DNA from: Paracoccus denitrificans
GTDB taxonomy: Bacteria > Pseudomonadota > Alphaproteobacteria > Rhodobacterales > Rhodobacteraceae
Assembly: GCF_900100045.1 (NCBI RefSeq)
Contig: NZ_FNEA01000015.1
Span: 1-64,000 of the forward strand
Reading direction: 5' to 3'
Length of the DNA stretch: 64,000 bases
The translations under genes and the position numbers were made by a program. Of this stretch, positions 45,345-54,935 are shown piece after piece; the first letter of the stretch is position 1; each line of letters starts with the position of its first letter. Under the pieces are notes generated by a model. That model was not told the DNA's origin. It saw only the letters and a list, made by a program, of their open reading frames with translations, and made no database searches.

Positions 45345-45675
45345 CCTGCGCAGCCCCAGAAGGGCGGCGATCACCGCATCCAGAAGCATCGCCTGGCGCT
45401 CGACGGCAAGCGCCCTGAACGGCATCCGCCGCGACTCCCGGCCCGTGCCGGGAGGGTGCCGTTCCCGGCGCCATGCCCGAAGGGCTTGCCGGAACGCACC
45501 GCCCGATCATCCTGCACCTGCCCGGTCCTGGCATGGGTGGATCCCGCTTCATGCTGCAGCGCGGAATGCATGGCTGGTTTGCCGGGATCGCGACTACTTC
45601 CCACCCGGTGCCCGGACTATATCCGCCTTGTCCGAAACATGCCCGCCGAATGGGCAAGATGAAAAAGGTGCCGAG
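45345..45675. other. 331-bp gap without a supported gene
   Basis: Open frames here do not resemble proteins and the stretch appears non-coding. It holds the 8-bp-stem hairpin at 45435-45454 and presumably the promoter of the DUF1127 gene. A small GCCC/GGGC palindrome lies near 45643-45656. Confidence 0.5.
45435..45454. terminator. GC-rich hairpin downstream of the PotC-like gene
   Basis: CTCCCGGC (45435-45442) pairs perfectly with GCCGGGAG (45447-45454) over a 4-nt loop, 90 bp after the permease stop. No T tract follows, so a role in mRNA 3' stability is as likely as termination. Confidence 0.4.
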
Positions 45676-45873
45676 ATGTCCGCTGTCGAAATGAGCCATA
45701 GCCGTGTTGCTGCCGGTGGCCTGGGTCAGGTCTTTGCCCGCGTGACCGCGATGGTCACCGCCTGGAACGATGCCCGCATCACCCGCCGCGAGCTGAGCGC
45801 GCTGACGGATCGCGAACTGACCGATATCGGCCTGACCCGCGGCGATATCGAGCGCGTCGCCCGCGGCCTCTGA
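45676..45873 (+). CDS. DUF1127 small protein
   Basis: 65 residues with the C-terminal DUF1127/YjiS-like motif (ITRRELSALTDRELTDIGLTRGDIERVARG), rich in Arg and Asp. Small DUF1127 proteins in alphaproteobacteria have been tied to phosphate, stress and RNA-related regulation, but this copy's role is unknown. AGGTG precedes the ATG. It is a single-gene unit closed by the terminator at 45896. Confidence 0.85.
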   Translation: MSAVEMSHSRVAAGGLGQVFARVTAMVTAWNDARITRRELSALTDRELTDIGLTRGDIERVARGL

Positions 45874-45895
45874 GCCCATCCCGATCGATGAACGG

Positions 45896-45924
45896 ACCCC
45901 GTGGCGGTGGCTGCGGGGTTTTTT
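45896..45924 (+). terminator. Rho-independent terminator of the DUF1127 gene
   Basis: ACCCCG (45896-45901) pairs with CGGGGT (45914-45919) across a 12-nt loop, followed by a run of T to 45924. Position 23 bp after the stop codon is ideal. Confidence 0.8.
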
Positions 45925-46024
45925 CATGCGCGGACGCCTGGAACCTCGGTGCCGGGGCGCAGGAGATAGGGCTTCATGCCGGTTCCCTCCCGGAATGTGA
46001 ATGCCGAAGGGCGGTCGCGCCCCC

Positions 46025-46996
46025 CTACCAGTCGGCGCCGCAATCGCATTCTTTCGGCGGCCGCCAGTCGGCCGAAAGCCGAACCCCAGCCAGGGGCTTT
46101 TCCAGCATCGCCCATGTCGGTAGGCCCAGCAGGAAGGCCGGCATCACGTCCTGACCGGCGATGCCGTTCTCAGTGCTCAGCTTCAGGTGCATCACCCCCT
46201 TGGGATGCGGCAAGGTGTCCACCATCGCCGCCATGGCCGCGCGGCTGTCCTGCGTCACCAGGTAATCGGGCATGCCGCCGATCTGTTCGGCAAGCCATGC
46301 CCTGGCATTGCCGACCGCAACCTCCGGCGTGTCGCCGAATTGCGGCTGGATCGCGCTCAGCCACAGCATCGCCATGCCCTCGAACAGGCCGGCATTGCGC
46401 AGCCTGAGGTCCAGATCCGTCAGCCGGAACTGCATCACCTTGTCCAGTTGCGGCGGTTGCGCCATCAGGGCCGCCAGGTCGAAATTCTCGACCGTGCCGC
46501 TCAGGGCCAGCCGGTTGCCGCCGGTCTGCGCCACATCCAGGCTGGTCAGGACCAGCCGTTTCGCCGCCGGATCGATGGCATAGTCGAGATGCAGGTCGGC
46601 GCTGCTCAGTTCGGCGGTCAGCCGCATCTGATAGGCGACCTCCTCCATGCCGTCGAATTGCGGCACCATTCGCGCGCCGCTGATGTCCAGGACCAGGCTT
46701 TGCGGCACCCCGCCCGGCGCCTCGTCGGGCCATGTCGAGCGCCAGGCGATTTCCTGTGCCTCCAGCAACCCCGCGGCGCCGCCGTCAGGTGTCGGCACCG
46801 CCAGATCGCGCAGCACGCAGCGGCCGCCCTCGTCGACGGGCTCCAAAGCGGCGAAAGGGTTCGCGTCGTCGGGGGCGAACGCATCGCCAAGCGCGGCGCG
46901 CAGGGCATCCAGATCGGCATCGCAGCCCGCCTGATCGGAAAAGGCGGGTGCGGCTGTTGCGCAAAGCAACAGTCCGGCGGCCAGCAAAGCTTTCAT
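46025..46996 (-). CDS. Secreted/periplasmic protein of unknown function
   Basis: 323 residues. A clear signal peptide (1-20, LLAAGLLLCATAAPAFS) precedes an export-ready protein with few Cys. Repeating beta-type segments (LVLDISGARM, LTAELSSADLHLDYAID, LRNAGLFEGMAM) suggest a lipid- or wall-associated beta-rich fold, but no family could be named with confidence. No operon partner; the 139-bp gap upstream would hold its promoter. Confidence 0.7.
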   Translation of the reverse strand: MKALLAAGLLLCATAAPAFSDQAGCDADLDALRAALGDAFAPDDANPFAALEPVDEGGRCVLRDLAVPTPDGGAAGLLEAQEIAWRSTWPDEAPGGVPQSLVLDISGARMVPQFDGMEEVAYQMRLTAELSSADLHLDYAIDPAAKRLVLTSLDVAQTGGNRLALSGTVENFDLAALMAQPPQLDKVMQFRLTDLDLRLRNAGLFEGMAMLWLSAIQPQFGDTPEVAVGNARAWLAEQIGGMPDYLVTQDSRAAMAAMVDTLPHPKGVMHLKLSTENGIAGQDVMPAFLLGLPTWAMLEKPLAGVRLSADWRPPKECDCGADW

Positions 46997-47135
46997 GATC
47001 GTCCCGTCCGGTTGTCGTTTTCAGGGTGTTAGCCGGGCTGGCCGGGGCCGGCAACGATAGGCGACAGTTTCCGGCAAGGGGACGGAAGGCGTAGCGACGG
47101 TTCGCCCAAGCGCGTGATGCGGTGTCGCAGCGCCC

Positions 47136-47930
47136 TCAGCCCAGCCGTTCGATCAGCGCCATGGCCGCATGCGGATTCCTGACCTTGTGGCCGCTGATGA
47201 CGTAAAGATAGACATCGCGCGGCCCCGACCCGGCGGCGTTTCCGACATGGTCCAGCCCCTCGGGCGCACCGCCCGCAGCCCAGGTCCGGGCCCGTTGCGC
47301 CCAGAGGTCCAGCATCTCGGGGCTGTAGCCCAGGGCTTCGTCCTCGGCCGTGCCCATGATGCGCGCATAGACGAAATCGGCGGTCGGATCGGCGATCTGG
47401 GGAAACTCTCCGTCCGCCGACAGCACCGCCGCCACATGATGGGCGCGGATCAGCTCGATGAATTCGGGCACGCGGAAGCTGTCGTGCCGGACCTCGACCA
47501 CATGGCGAAGCGCGCGGCCCTCATGCGACGGCGGCAAGAGCTTCAGGAAAGCCTCGAAATCGACCGGGTCGAATTTCTTCGTCGCCATGAACTGCCAATT
47601 GATCGGACCAAGCTTGTCGCCAAGCAAGGTCACGCCGCTGTTCAGGAACCGCTCAATGGTCTCGCCCGCATCGGCCAGCACCTTGCGGTTGGTGGCATAA
47701 CGCGGAGCCTTCAGCGAGAAGACGAACCCTTCGGGCGTCTCGTCATGCCATTTCTGAAAGCTCTCGGGCTTCTGGCTGCCGTAATAGGTGCCGTTCACCT
47801 CGATCGAGCTGAGCTGGCGGCTGGCATATTCCAGCTCCCGCTTCTGGGCGAGTTTTTCGGGATAGAAGCTGCCCCGCCAGGGCTCATAGGTCCAGCCGCC
47901 GATACCGATGCGGATCTTTCCGGTCGCCAT
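47136..47930 (-). CDS. DUF72 (YecE-like) family protein
   Basis: 264 residues with the DUF72 TIM-barrel features: IGIGGWTYEPWRGSFYP at the start, SSIEVNGTYYGSQKPESF, FVFSLKAPRY and HVVEVRHDSF. The biochemical function of the family is unknown. GAGG precedes the ATG. It is monocistronic; the 292-bp gap to 48222 shows no clear gene. Confidence 0.9.
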   Translation of the reverse strand: MATGKIRIGIGGWTYEPWRGSFYPEKLAQKRELEYASRQLSSIEVNGTYYGSQKPESFQKWHDETPEGFVFSLKAPRYATNRKVLADAGETIERFLNSGVTLLGDKLGPINWQFMATKKFDPVDFEAFLKLLPPSHEGRALRHVVEVRHDSFRVPEFIELIRAHHVAAVLSADGEFPQIADPTADFVYARIMGTAEDEALGYSPEMLDLWAQRARTWAAGGAPEGLDHVGNAAGSGPRDVYLYVISGHKVRNPHAAMALIERLG

Positions 47931-48222
47931 GAAGATGTGCCTCGCTTTCTGCCTGACCCATGAATGGCGCAGCGGGACAGGGTGGTCACTCCGTTCCTTG
48001 CTCTGCTACCCGCACCAGGAGCGGTCCCCGACATGCCAGCGCCGCGAACCGCCTTGCCCTCAGGATGCCATGTTTCCGTCGGATCGCCATACCCAAGCAG
48101 TCACCTTTCCGCGCGATCCAGACAGGGATTGGGCAAGCGCCAGACCCCTGCCTGCAAAGCCACGCGCGGCGGGCCGTCCTCATGCAAGACGGCCCGCGTG
48201 AAGGCAGGCTGCGCTGGTATTT

Positions 48223-50277
48223 TCAGATCCGCACGCAAATCCGATAGGCGTCGTAGATGGCCGAATGGATGTCTCTGCTTGCGACCGAATCGCCGATGCG
48301 GTGCAGGACAGGGCCGTTGCCGGCCGGGCCGGTCATATCGGGCCTGTCATCCGCAGCGATCATATCGGCAATATCGGTCACCCCCAGATTCGCCGCCCGG
48401 TCACGCAGCTCATGATAAAGGTCGTCCACAGGGATCGTGCCGCTCTCTATGACCACTTGCGCCGCGCCGATCTCGCAGGCGCGATCCGTCAGCTCGTGGC
48501 GGAACTGCGCAAGCAGCCTGTCGCCCCGGCGCTCGACGCCGACAAGCCTGGCCTCGACCATGACGCCGATCCCAAGCTCTGAGACGCGTTTGCGAAAGCC
48601 GGTCCGGTCCTGATAGGGCATTTCCAGCGCCAGCGCCTCGTCCGGGGTGGCAATGGTCACCGACTTGCCCTTTCGCGCCAGGTCGAGCGCGCAGGACAGG
48701 GCCGCCGCCCGGCCGGTGCCGTCATAGATCAGGACGTCCTCGCGGGGGGCGGCGGCGCCCGTCAGGATGTCCCAGACCGTATCGCAAAGACCACCGCCCC
48801 GAAGCCAGTCCATGTCGGGGACGCCGCCGGTCGCCGCAATCACCACATCCGGCCCCTCGGCCAGCACGGCCGCGGCGTCCGCATAGGTGTTCATGCGCAG
48901 CTCGACCCCCAGCCGCGCCAGCTCCGCCTCGCGCCATTGGACGATCCCCAGCAGGTCGCGGCGTTCCGGTGCCGCAGCCGCGACCAGGACCTGCCCGCCC
49001 AGCCTGGGCGCGGCCTCGAACAGCGTGACCCGATGGCCGCGTTCGGCGCAGATGCGGGCCGCCTCCAGCCCGCCCGGCCCGCCGCCGATCACCACCACCT
49101 TCTTGCGGGCGGGCGCCTTGTCGATCCTGTGGCTCAGCATCGTCTCGCGCCCGCTGGCCGGGTTATGGATGCAATTGACCTTCTTGTAGAGGCAATAGGA
49201 GGCCCCGACGCAGGGACGGATGCGCGCCTCTTCGCCCCGCACGATCTTGTTCACCAGATCCGGGTCGGCGATATGGGCGCGCGTCATGCCCACCAGATCG
49301 ACGATATTCTCGCGGAGCGCATGGCGGGCGGTGGCAACGTCGCGGATGCCGGCGGCATGCATGACGGGCAGCCGGACCTCGCGCCGAAAGGCGGCGACTT
49401 GGGGCAGGAAAGGCGCGCTGCGCTGGAACAGGCCGGGCATGTTGTGTTCGGACAGCACGAGGTCGTTGTCCATGCGGCCGTAAATGCAGTTGAAGAAATC
49501 GACATGGCCCTCGCGCTCGAAAAGCTGCGCCAGCGCCACGGCGTCGTCGAAGCCCAGCCCGTCCTCCACCCCCTCGTCGATGACGAAGCGGATGCCGACG
49601 ATGGCCTTGTCGCCCACCGCCTTGCGGATCGCCTCATGCACCATCAGCCCGAAACGCGCGCGGTTTTCCAGCGAACCGCCAAAGGCATCCGTTCGCTTGT
49701 TGGTGCGCGGCGACAGGAACTGGCCGATCAGGTGACCGCCGGTCAGCGTCTCGATCCCGTCCATGCCGCCCGCGAAATAGCGGCGGGCCGCCTGGGCATA
49801 GTCGCCGATGATGCGGGCGATGTCGGCGGCGTCCATTTCCTTCGGAAAGGCGCGTCCGCGGGATTCGCGCACCCGCGAGGGCGCCAGCACGGGCAGCCAG
49901 TTGCCGCCGAACGCCGTCGCGCGCCGCCCCAGATGCGACAGCTGGCCCATGACCGCCGCGCCGCGGCCGTGAATGCGTTCGGAAAGCTGCTGGAGATGGG
50001 GGATGATCCGGTCGCTTGTCAGGTCCAGCTGCCCGCCGCCCCAGCTTGAATCGGACGAGGTCATGGCCGATCCGCCGATCATCGTCATGGCCAGCCCGCC
50101 GCGCGCCTTTTCCTCATGATAGCGCTGGTAGCGTTCCAGCGGCAGGCCACCCGCGTCCAGCATCGAGGCATGGCTGGTGCTGATGACGCGGTTCCGCAGC
50201 ACGAGATGCTTCAGACGGAACGGCTGCAAGAGCGGATCGGACGCGCTTGGCTGGCGGCGGACTTCTGTCCCGGACAC
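48223..50277 (-). CDS. OYE-type NADH:flavin oxidoreductase with Fe-S and FAD/NAD domains (dimethylamine dehydrogenase/demethylase-like)
   Basis: 684 residues. An N-terminal OYE-like FMN TIM barrel (about 15-345) is followed by a Cys segment RPCVGASYCLYKKVNCIHN and a C-terminal FAD/NAD two-domain part (VVIGGGPGGLEAARICAERG near 375). Relatives are trimethylamine dehydrogenase, 2,4-dienoyl-CoA reductase and N-methylproline demethylases. The second Cys of the classical 4Fe-4S motif (CxxCxxxC) is Ala here. GTG at 50277 follows AGGAGG 7 bp upstream and is preferred over an ATG at 50325. LysR gene upstream in the same direction. Confidence 0.87.
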   Translation of the reverse strand: MSGTEVRRQPSASDPLLQPFRLKHLVLRNRVISTSHASMLDAGGLPLERYQRYHEEKARGGLAMTMIGGSAMTSSDSSWGGGQLDLTSDRIIPHLQQLSERIHGRGAAVMGQLSHLGRRATAFGGNWLPVLAPSRVRESRGRAFPKEMDAADIARIIGDYAQAARRYFAGGMDGIETLTGGHLIGQFLSPRTNKRTDAFGGSLENRARFGLMVHEAIRKAVGDKAIVGIRFVIDEGVEDGLGFDDAVALAQLFEREGHVDFFNCIYGRMDNDLVLSEHNMPGLFQRSAPFLPQVAAFRREVRLPVMHAAGIRDVATARHALRENIVDLVGMTRAHIADPDLVNKIVRGEEARIRPCVGASYCLYKKVNCIHNPASGRETMLSHRIDKAPARKKVVVIGGGPGGLEAARICAERGHRVTLFEAAPRLGGQVLVAAAAPERRDLLGIVQWREAELARLGVELRMNTYADAAAVLAEGPDVVIAATGGVPDMDWLRGGGLCDTVWDILTGAAAPREDVLIYDGTGRAAALSCALDLARKGKSVTIATPDEALALEMPYQDRTGFRKRVSELGIGVMVEARLVGVERRGDRLLAQFRHELTDRACEIGAAQVVIESGTIPVDDLYHELRDRAANLGVTDIADMIAADDRPDMTGPAGNGPVLHRIGDSVASRDIHSAIYDAYRICVRI

Positions 50278-50428
50278 GGGGGTTCCTCCTGTCGGCTGAT
50301 GGGGCTTGCCGGGACATCCCGGCATGACGGCCCGCCATCAGCATCGGCGATCCCCGCCAGCGCCGGAAGGTCGAATAAACGCAGGGGGGTATTCGTCCTG
50401 CGTATGGGGCTGCCCAACTCCGCCCCGA

Positions 50429-51388
50429 TCAGCCGGGCGGAGCCTTGGGAAAATCGGGCAGGATCTGCGCAAGCGCGGCCAGGCTTCGGCCCATCTCGGC
50501 GGTCATCCAGGCCCTGATCTCATCGACGACGCGCGAGGCCGGGCGCCCCTTGGGGCGGACCAGCTGGTGCTGCTTGCCGGTGCGGATCACGCAATCCGAG
50601 GCAGAGACAAGAACCCCCCGGACCAGCGCATCGGCGATCACGCTGACCCAGCCAAGCGCGATGCCTTCGCCGTTCATCGCGGCTTGCAGGATGACCGCGT
50701 AATCGGAAAACTCCAGCCAGCTTCCCCCGCCCGCCGCGCGGTCGGAAACCCCGCCCCAGACCCGGCCCCATGCCGCCATGTCGTGGTCGGTCAGATGCAG
50801 GAAGACATGGCCCCGGCCGTCCCCGTCAGGATCCAGCCGGCCGTGGCGGCGCAGATAGGCGGGGCTGCAGACCGGCAGGATGATCTCGGGGGCGAAATCC
50901 CATGCCGGGCAGTCCAAACCCTGGTCGGGCAGGATCCGCGTCGCCAGGTCGACATTGTCGGGAATGCCGCGCAAGACGCCGGCGGCCAGGTCGAAACGCA
51001 GGTCCACGCCGGGAAAGCTGGCCTGGAATGCCGCCAGCCGCGGCACCAGCCAATGCATCGCGAAGGAACTGGACAGCGACAGGGTGACGACGGGGCGCGC
51101 GGTTTTCCTGCGCTCTTGCAGCGAGCGGATGACGGCGCCGATCCGCTCGAGGCTGCCATGGACGACGGCATGCAACTCGCGCCCCTCGGGCGTCAGTGCA
51201 AGCCCGGCGGGGCCCCGCTCGAACAGGGCCATGCCAAGGCTGTCCTCAAGCTGCGCGATGCTGCGACTGACCGAGGGCTGGGTCAGGTTGAACTCGCGCG
51301 CCGCAGCGGTAAAGCTGCCGGTGCGCGCCGCGGCCTCGAAGACCAGCAGCTTGCGGCCCGACGGGATCAGTCTGGAAAACGAAGTCAT
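50429..51388 (-). CDS. LysR-family transcriptional regulator (GcvA-like)
   Basis: 319 residues. The N-terminal HTH (FEAAARTGSFTAAAREFNLTQPSVSRSIAQLE) precedes a substrate-binding effector domain (about 95-300). It reads in the same direction as, and 151 bp before, the OYE-type oxidoreductase, so control of that gene is likely. Confidence 0.92.
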   Translation of the reverse strand: MTSFSRLIPSGRKLLVFEAAARTGSFTAAAREFNLTQPSVSRSIAQLEDSLGMALFERGPAGLALTPEGRELHAVVHGSLERIGAVIRSLQERRKTARPVVTLSLSSSFAMHWLVPRLAAFQASFPGVDLRFDLAAGVLRGIPDNVDLATRILPDQGLDCPAWDFAPEIILPVCSPAYLRRHGRLDPDGDGRGHVFLHLTDHDMAAWGRVWGGVSDRAAGGGSWLEFSDYAVILQAAMNGEGIALGWVSVIADALVRGVLVSASDCVIRTGKQHQLVRPKGRPASRVVDEIRAWMTAEMGRSLAALAQILPDFPKAPPG

Positions 51389-51442
51389 ACGCCAAGCGTA
51401 TAGGAGAAGGGCGGCATTTCAAGGCCCGGTCGGGATCGCGGC

Positions 51443-52513
51443 TCACATCCTGCCGCGCCTTTCCCCATGGCGTCGCAGCATCCGCGCCAGCCCGGTGGCG
51501 ATCAGCGGGCCGAAGATCACCACGGCGAACAGCCGGACGGTCTGCAACGTCATGACGAAGGCAACGTCGGCGCCCGTCCCGATGGCAAGGATGGCGATCG
51601 AGTCGATGCTGCCCGGCACGGTGGCCAGCATGCCACTCATCAGGCTGACGCCGGCGATCCAGGACAAGGCCACCCCGGTCACGCCGCAAAGCAGGATCAG
51701 CAGCAGGCAAGCGGCGGCCAGCCCGGGCAGGGCCGAAACGCCCCGCCGCAAGAGCTCGGGCGTGAAGCGCAGCCCGACCTGCAATCCGATGGCAAGGAAC
51801 GCCAGCGACACCAGCCAGCCTGGCATGGACAGGTCGAACCCGCTCAGCGTCAGCGCGGTTGCAAGGCTCAGCGGCACCAGCGAAGCCGCGGCGGGAATGA
51901 CCGGCAGCCAGCGCGCCACCGCCGTGCCGACCACGCAAAGCAGCACCGCCGTCGCGGTCGACTGCAGGGTGGCGCCGGCGCCGCTGCCGGTATGGGGCAT
52001 GGCCGGGCCGCTGACGATCATCGCCACCATGACCATGGCCGCGATGACCAGCATCAGCCGCAGGATCTGGATCAGCGCGATCATCCGGCTGTCCAGCCCA
52101 CGCTCATGCGCGACGGCGATGACGGTGCTCATCATGCCGGGCAGAAACCCCCACAGCGTGGCCTCGCGGTCCAGACCCGTCCAGTCCGAGGCGACAAGCC
52201 CGGTCAGGCAGGCCACGGCAAAGGTCAGGGCCACGAAAACCAGCGCCACCGGCCAGATGGCGATGGTCTGGCTCAACGCGGGGGCGTCAAGGTTCAGCGC
52301 GATCAGGCAGCCGGCGACGCCCTGCCCCATCTGGCCGACGCCGGCGGCGACGCGCAGGTTGCCACCCATGAGCGCCATGCCCACGCCCGCGATCATCGGC
52401 CCGACCATGGCCGCGGCGGGCAGGTGCAGCCCACCCAGAACGCCCCCAAGCAACAGCCCGGCAGAGACGACGACCAGCCATCTGAGGCCAAGAGGCCACC
52501 GCGTCAGTCCCAT
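51443..52513 (-). CDS. AbrB-family membrane protein
   Basis: 356 residues, very hydrophobic with about ten membrane segments in two similar halves. Glycine-rich segments GPMIAGVGMALMGGNLRV and FLPGMMSTVIAVAHERG, and their counterpart ATVPGSIDSIAILAIGTGADV in the second half, match the AbrB duplication family (formerly annotated as ammonia monooxygenase). Function is unknown; regulation or transport has been proposed. The frame opens at 52711, but MGLTRW at 52513, after AAAGGAG, is the likely start. Confidence 0.83.
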   Translation of the reverse strand: MGLTRWPLGLRWLVVVSAGLLLGGVLGGLHLPAAAMVGPMIAGVGMALMGGNLRVAAGVGQMGQGVAGCLIALNLDAPALSQTIAIWPVALVFVALTFAVACLTGLVASDWTGLDREATLWGFLPGMMSTVIAVAHERGLDSRMIALIQILRLMLVIAAMVMVAMIVSGPAMPHTGSGAGATLQSTATAVLLCVVGTAVARWLPVIPAAASLVPLSLATALTLSGFDLSMPGWLVSLAFLAIGLQVGLRFTPELLRRGVSALPGLAAACLLLILLCGVTGVALSWIAGVSLMSGMLATVPGSIDSIAILAIGTGADVAFVMTLQTVRLFAVVIFGPLIATGLARMLRRHGERRGRM

Positions 52514-52662
52514 CCGAAGGCTCCTTTCCCAAGGGCGGGATCCGTCCCCGCATCGCCGCTGCCCGTCCGGAAGGCAGTTCCTGCCAACCGGACAAGGCAA
52601 TGAAGTAGAAAATTTTCCAGGGCGCACGGTAAGATAAGCCGCAAGCAAGAGCAGGTGATCGC

Positions 52663-53541
52663 ATGCAGGCCAATCCCACCAAGACGGTCGAGACCTTTGC
52701 GCTGGTCGCACAACCCATGACCAGGGCCGATATTCCCCGGCTGCACGAGCTTTCGGTCGGCGTCGGCTGGATGCACCGCCCCGAGGATTGGGAGGCGGTG
52801 CTTGGCCTGGGCAAGGGGCTTTTCGTCGTGGACGAGATCGGCCGCGCCGTCGCCTCGGCCATGTGGTTCCCGATGGGGGACGAACTCGCCTCGATCGGCA
52901 TGGTCATCACGGCGCCACGGTTGCAGGAATACGGCACCGGCCGCTGGCTGATGGAACAGATCCTGGGCCAGACCACGGGGCGCGACCTCATGCTCAGCGC
53001 CACGCATGCGGCCTACAAGCTTTACTGTTCGCTGGGCCTGCAACCGGGTCCGACGATCTTTCAGCACAACGGCTTCGTGACCGATGCGCCGCCCGGAACC
53101 GCGCCGCCGGAGGCCGAGGTGCGCCCGCTGCACCCCGAGGACGAGGCCGCGATCCGTGCGCTGGATGCCCGCGCCTTCACCGCCCAGCGGCAAGCCGTCC
53201 TCGACCATCTGCTGTCCGTCGGCCAGGGAACCGTCCTGCTGCGTCAGGGCCACATCGCCGGCTTCGCCTTTTGCCGCCGCTTCGGACGCGGCCATGTCAT
53301 CGGCCCGGTCGTCGCCGATACCGAGGCCGAGGCCATCGCGCTGATCTCGCCCCATATCCGCGCCCATGCCGGAGGCTTCGTGCGGATGGATACGCGCCAG
53401 GCCGAAGGGCCGCTGCGCGACCACCTGACCGCCTGCGGAATGAAGCTGCACGAGACGGCGACCTCGATGTCCAGGGGCGCCGAGCGGTTCCAGCAGCAAA
53501 CCCCGCGCATCTTCGGCCTGTTCAGCCAGGCGCTGGGATAG
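52663..53541 (+). CDS. GNAT-family N-acetyltransferase with C-terminal acetyltransferase-like domain
   Basis: 292 residues. The N-terminal GNAT domain (about 12-140; IGMVITAPRLQEYGTGRWLM is the acetyl-CoA-binding loop) is followed by a second, diverged GNAT-like domain (about 150-285). The substrate is unknown. AGGTGA precedes the ATG. Divergent from the AbrB-family gene. Confidence 0.85.
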   Translation: MQANPTKTVETFALVAQPMTRADIPRLHELSVGVGWMHRPEDWEAVLGLGKGLFVVDEIGRAVASAMWFPMGDELASIGMVITAPRLQEYGTGRWLMEQILGQTTGRDLMLSATHAAYKLYCSLGLQPGPTIFQHNGFVTDAPPGTAPPEAEVRPLHPEDEAAIRALDARAFTAQRQAVLDHLLSVGQGTVLLRQGHIAGFAFCRRFGRGHVIGPVVADTEAEAIALISPHIRAHAGGFVRMDTRQAEGPLRDHLTACGMKLHETATSMSRGAERFQQQTPRIFGLFSQALG

Positions 53542-53591
53542 CCGCACCCGATGCGGGCGGGCCGCCGGCAGACGCATGCCGGCCCCGGCGG

Positions 53592-54920
53592 TCACATCAT
53601 CCCCATTTCGCCAAGGTCGCTGCCGTCGATCATCCGCCCATGCCGGAACGGCGCGGGATCGACCGAAGGCGTCACGCCGCGGATCAGCTCGGCGGCGAGC
53701 CGCCCCGCGGCGGGGCCGATGCCGAACCCATGCCCGCTATGGCCGGCCGAGACGAACAGCCCAGGCCGCGACGCAACCGGCCCGATCACCGCGATGGCGT
53801 CGGGCGTGCAATCGACCATGCCGCCCCATGAATGCGCCACCTGCGCGCCCGCAAGCGCAGGAAAGGTCCTGGCCAGGTCGGCCAGCCCGCGTTTCAGCAG
53901 CCGCGGCTCGGGCCTCGGGTCGAGGATCCTGACCCGCTCGAAGGGCGAGGGACCGGCGGCGTTCCAGCGTTGCAGCGAATCCGGCCCGGTGAAGAAGCTG
54001 CTGCCGATGGCATAGCTGAGCTTGGCGCGGCGCTTCACGAAGGTCTTCCAGAACGGCCGCATCTGCATGATCCCGCGCGGCGAGACATGCAGCCGACCGA
54101 AGCCCGAGGTGCCGACCGTATAGCCGCCGTCCAGCCGGCGCCGGACGGTGATGTCCTGCGCCGAAAAGCCGCCTGCCGTGATCTCGGGCATCGGGCCGGT
54201 CGCAAACGAGGTGGACTGGATCGAGGTTTGCAGGAAAGGCACTCCATGGTGACGCAGCAGCATCCCGGCCCATGCGCCCCCTGCGACCAGCACTGCATCG
54301 CAGCCGATCCGCCCGCGCTCGGTCAGCACGCCGCTGACCCGGCCGGCCGAGAACTCGATCTCGCGCACCGCGCAGGACTGGTGAACGGTCGCGCCATGGC
54401 TCCGCGCGGCCTCGGCCATCAGCGGAGCGGCCAGCGCCGGCTCGGCACGGCCGTCGGTCGGCGAATGCACCCCGCCCCGCCAGCGCGGCGCAGCGCCGGG
54501 GACCATCCCGGCAACCTCGGCGCCCGAGATCATCCGGGTATCGACGCCATAGCCGCGCGCCATCCGGCCCCATTCCTCCCATTGCGCCAGTTCGGCCTCG
54601 TCATTGCTGGCATAGACCAGCCCGGCGCGGCGAAAGCCGGTATCGCCGCCCAGATCATGCGACAGGGTTTCCCACATCCGCAGCGCCAGCATCGCCAGCG
54701 GCAATTCGCGCTCGTCGCGGTTCTGCTGGCGGCACCAGCCCCAGTTGCGGCAGGACTGCTCGGCCCCGATCCGGCCCTTTTCCAGCAGCGCGACCCGCAG
54801 GCCGGCCCGTGCCAGTTCCCAGGCGGTCGAGGCGCCGGCGATGCCGCCCCCGACGATCGCCACATCGACGCGGGCGGGCAGTTGCGCATCCGATGGCACG
54901 GCACGGACGGGAGGAGTCAT
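53592..54920 (-). CDS. FAD-dependent amine/amino acid oxidoreductase (DadA/DAO-like), copy 1
   Basis: 442 residues. The FAD motif VAIVGGGIAGASTAWELARAG lies near residue 19, followed by the ALLEKGRIGAEQS segment and NWGWCRQQNRD. The C-terminal GHSGHGFGIGPAAGRL closes the flavin site. Oxidative deamination or demethylation of an amino acid is expected; the substrate is unknown. A paralogue lies immediately upstream (15-bp gap). GGAGG precedes the ATG. Confidence 0.87.
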   Translation of the reverse strand: MTPPVRAVPSDAQLPARVDVAIVGGGIAGASTAWELARAGLRVALLEKGRIGAEQSCRNWGWCRQQNRDERELPLAMLALRMWETLSHDLGGDTGFRRAGLVYASNDEAELAQWEEWGRMARGYGVDTRMISGAEVAGMVPGAAPRWRGGVHSPTDGRAEPALAAPLMAEAARSHGATVHQSCAVREIEFSAGRVSGVLTERGRIGCDAVLVAGGAWAGMLLRHHGVPFLQTSIQSTSFATGPMPEITAGGFSAQDITVRRRLDGGYTVGTSGFGRLHVSPRGIMQMRPFWKTFVKRRAKLSYAIGSSFFTGPDSLQRWNAAGPSPFERVRILDPRPEPRLLKRGLADLARTFPALAGAQVAHSWGGMVDCTPDAIAVIGPVASRPGLFVSAGHSGHGFGIGPAAGRLAAELIRGVTPSVDPAPFRHGRMIDGSDLGEMGMM

Positions 54921-54935
54921 GGGTCTGCTTTCCGT

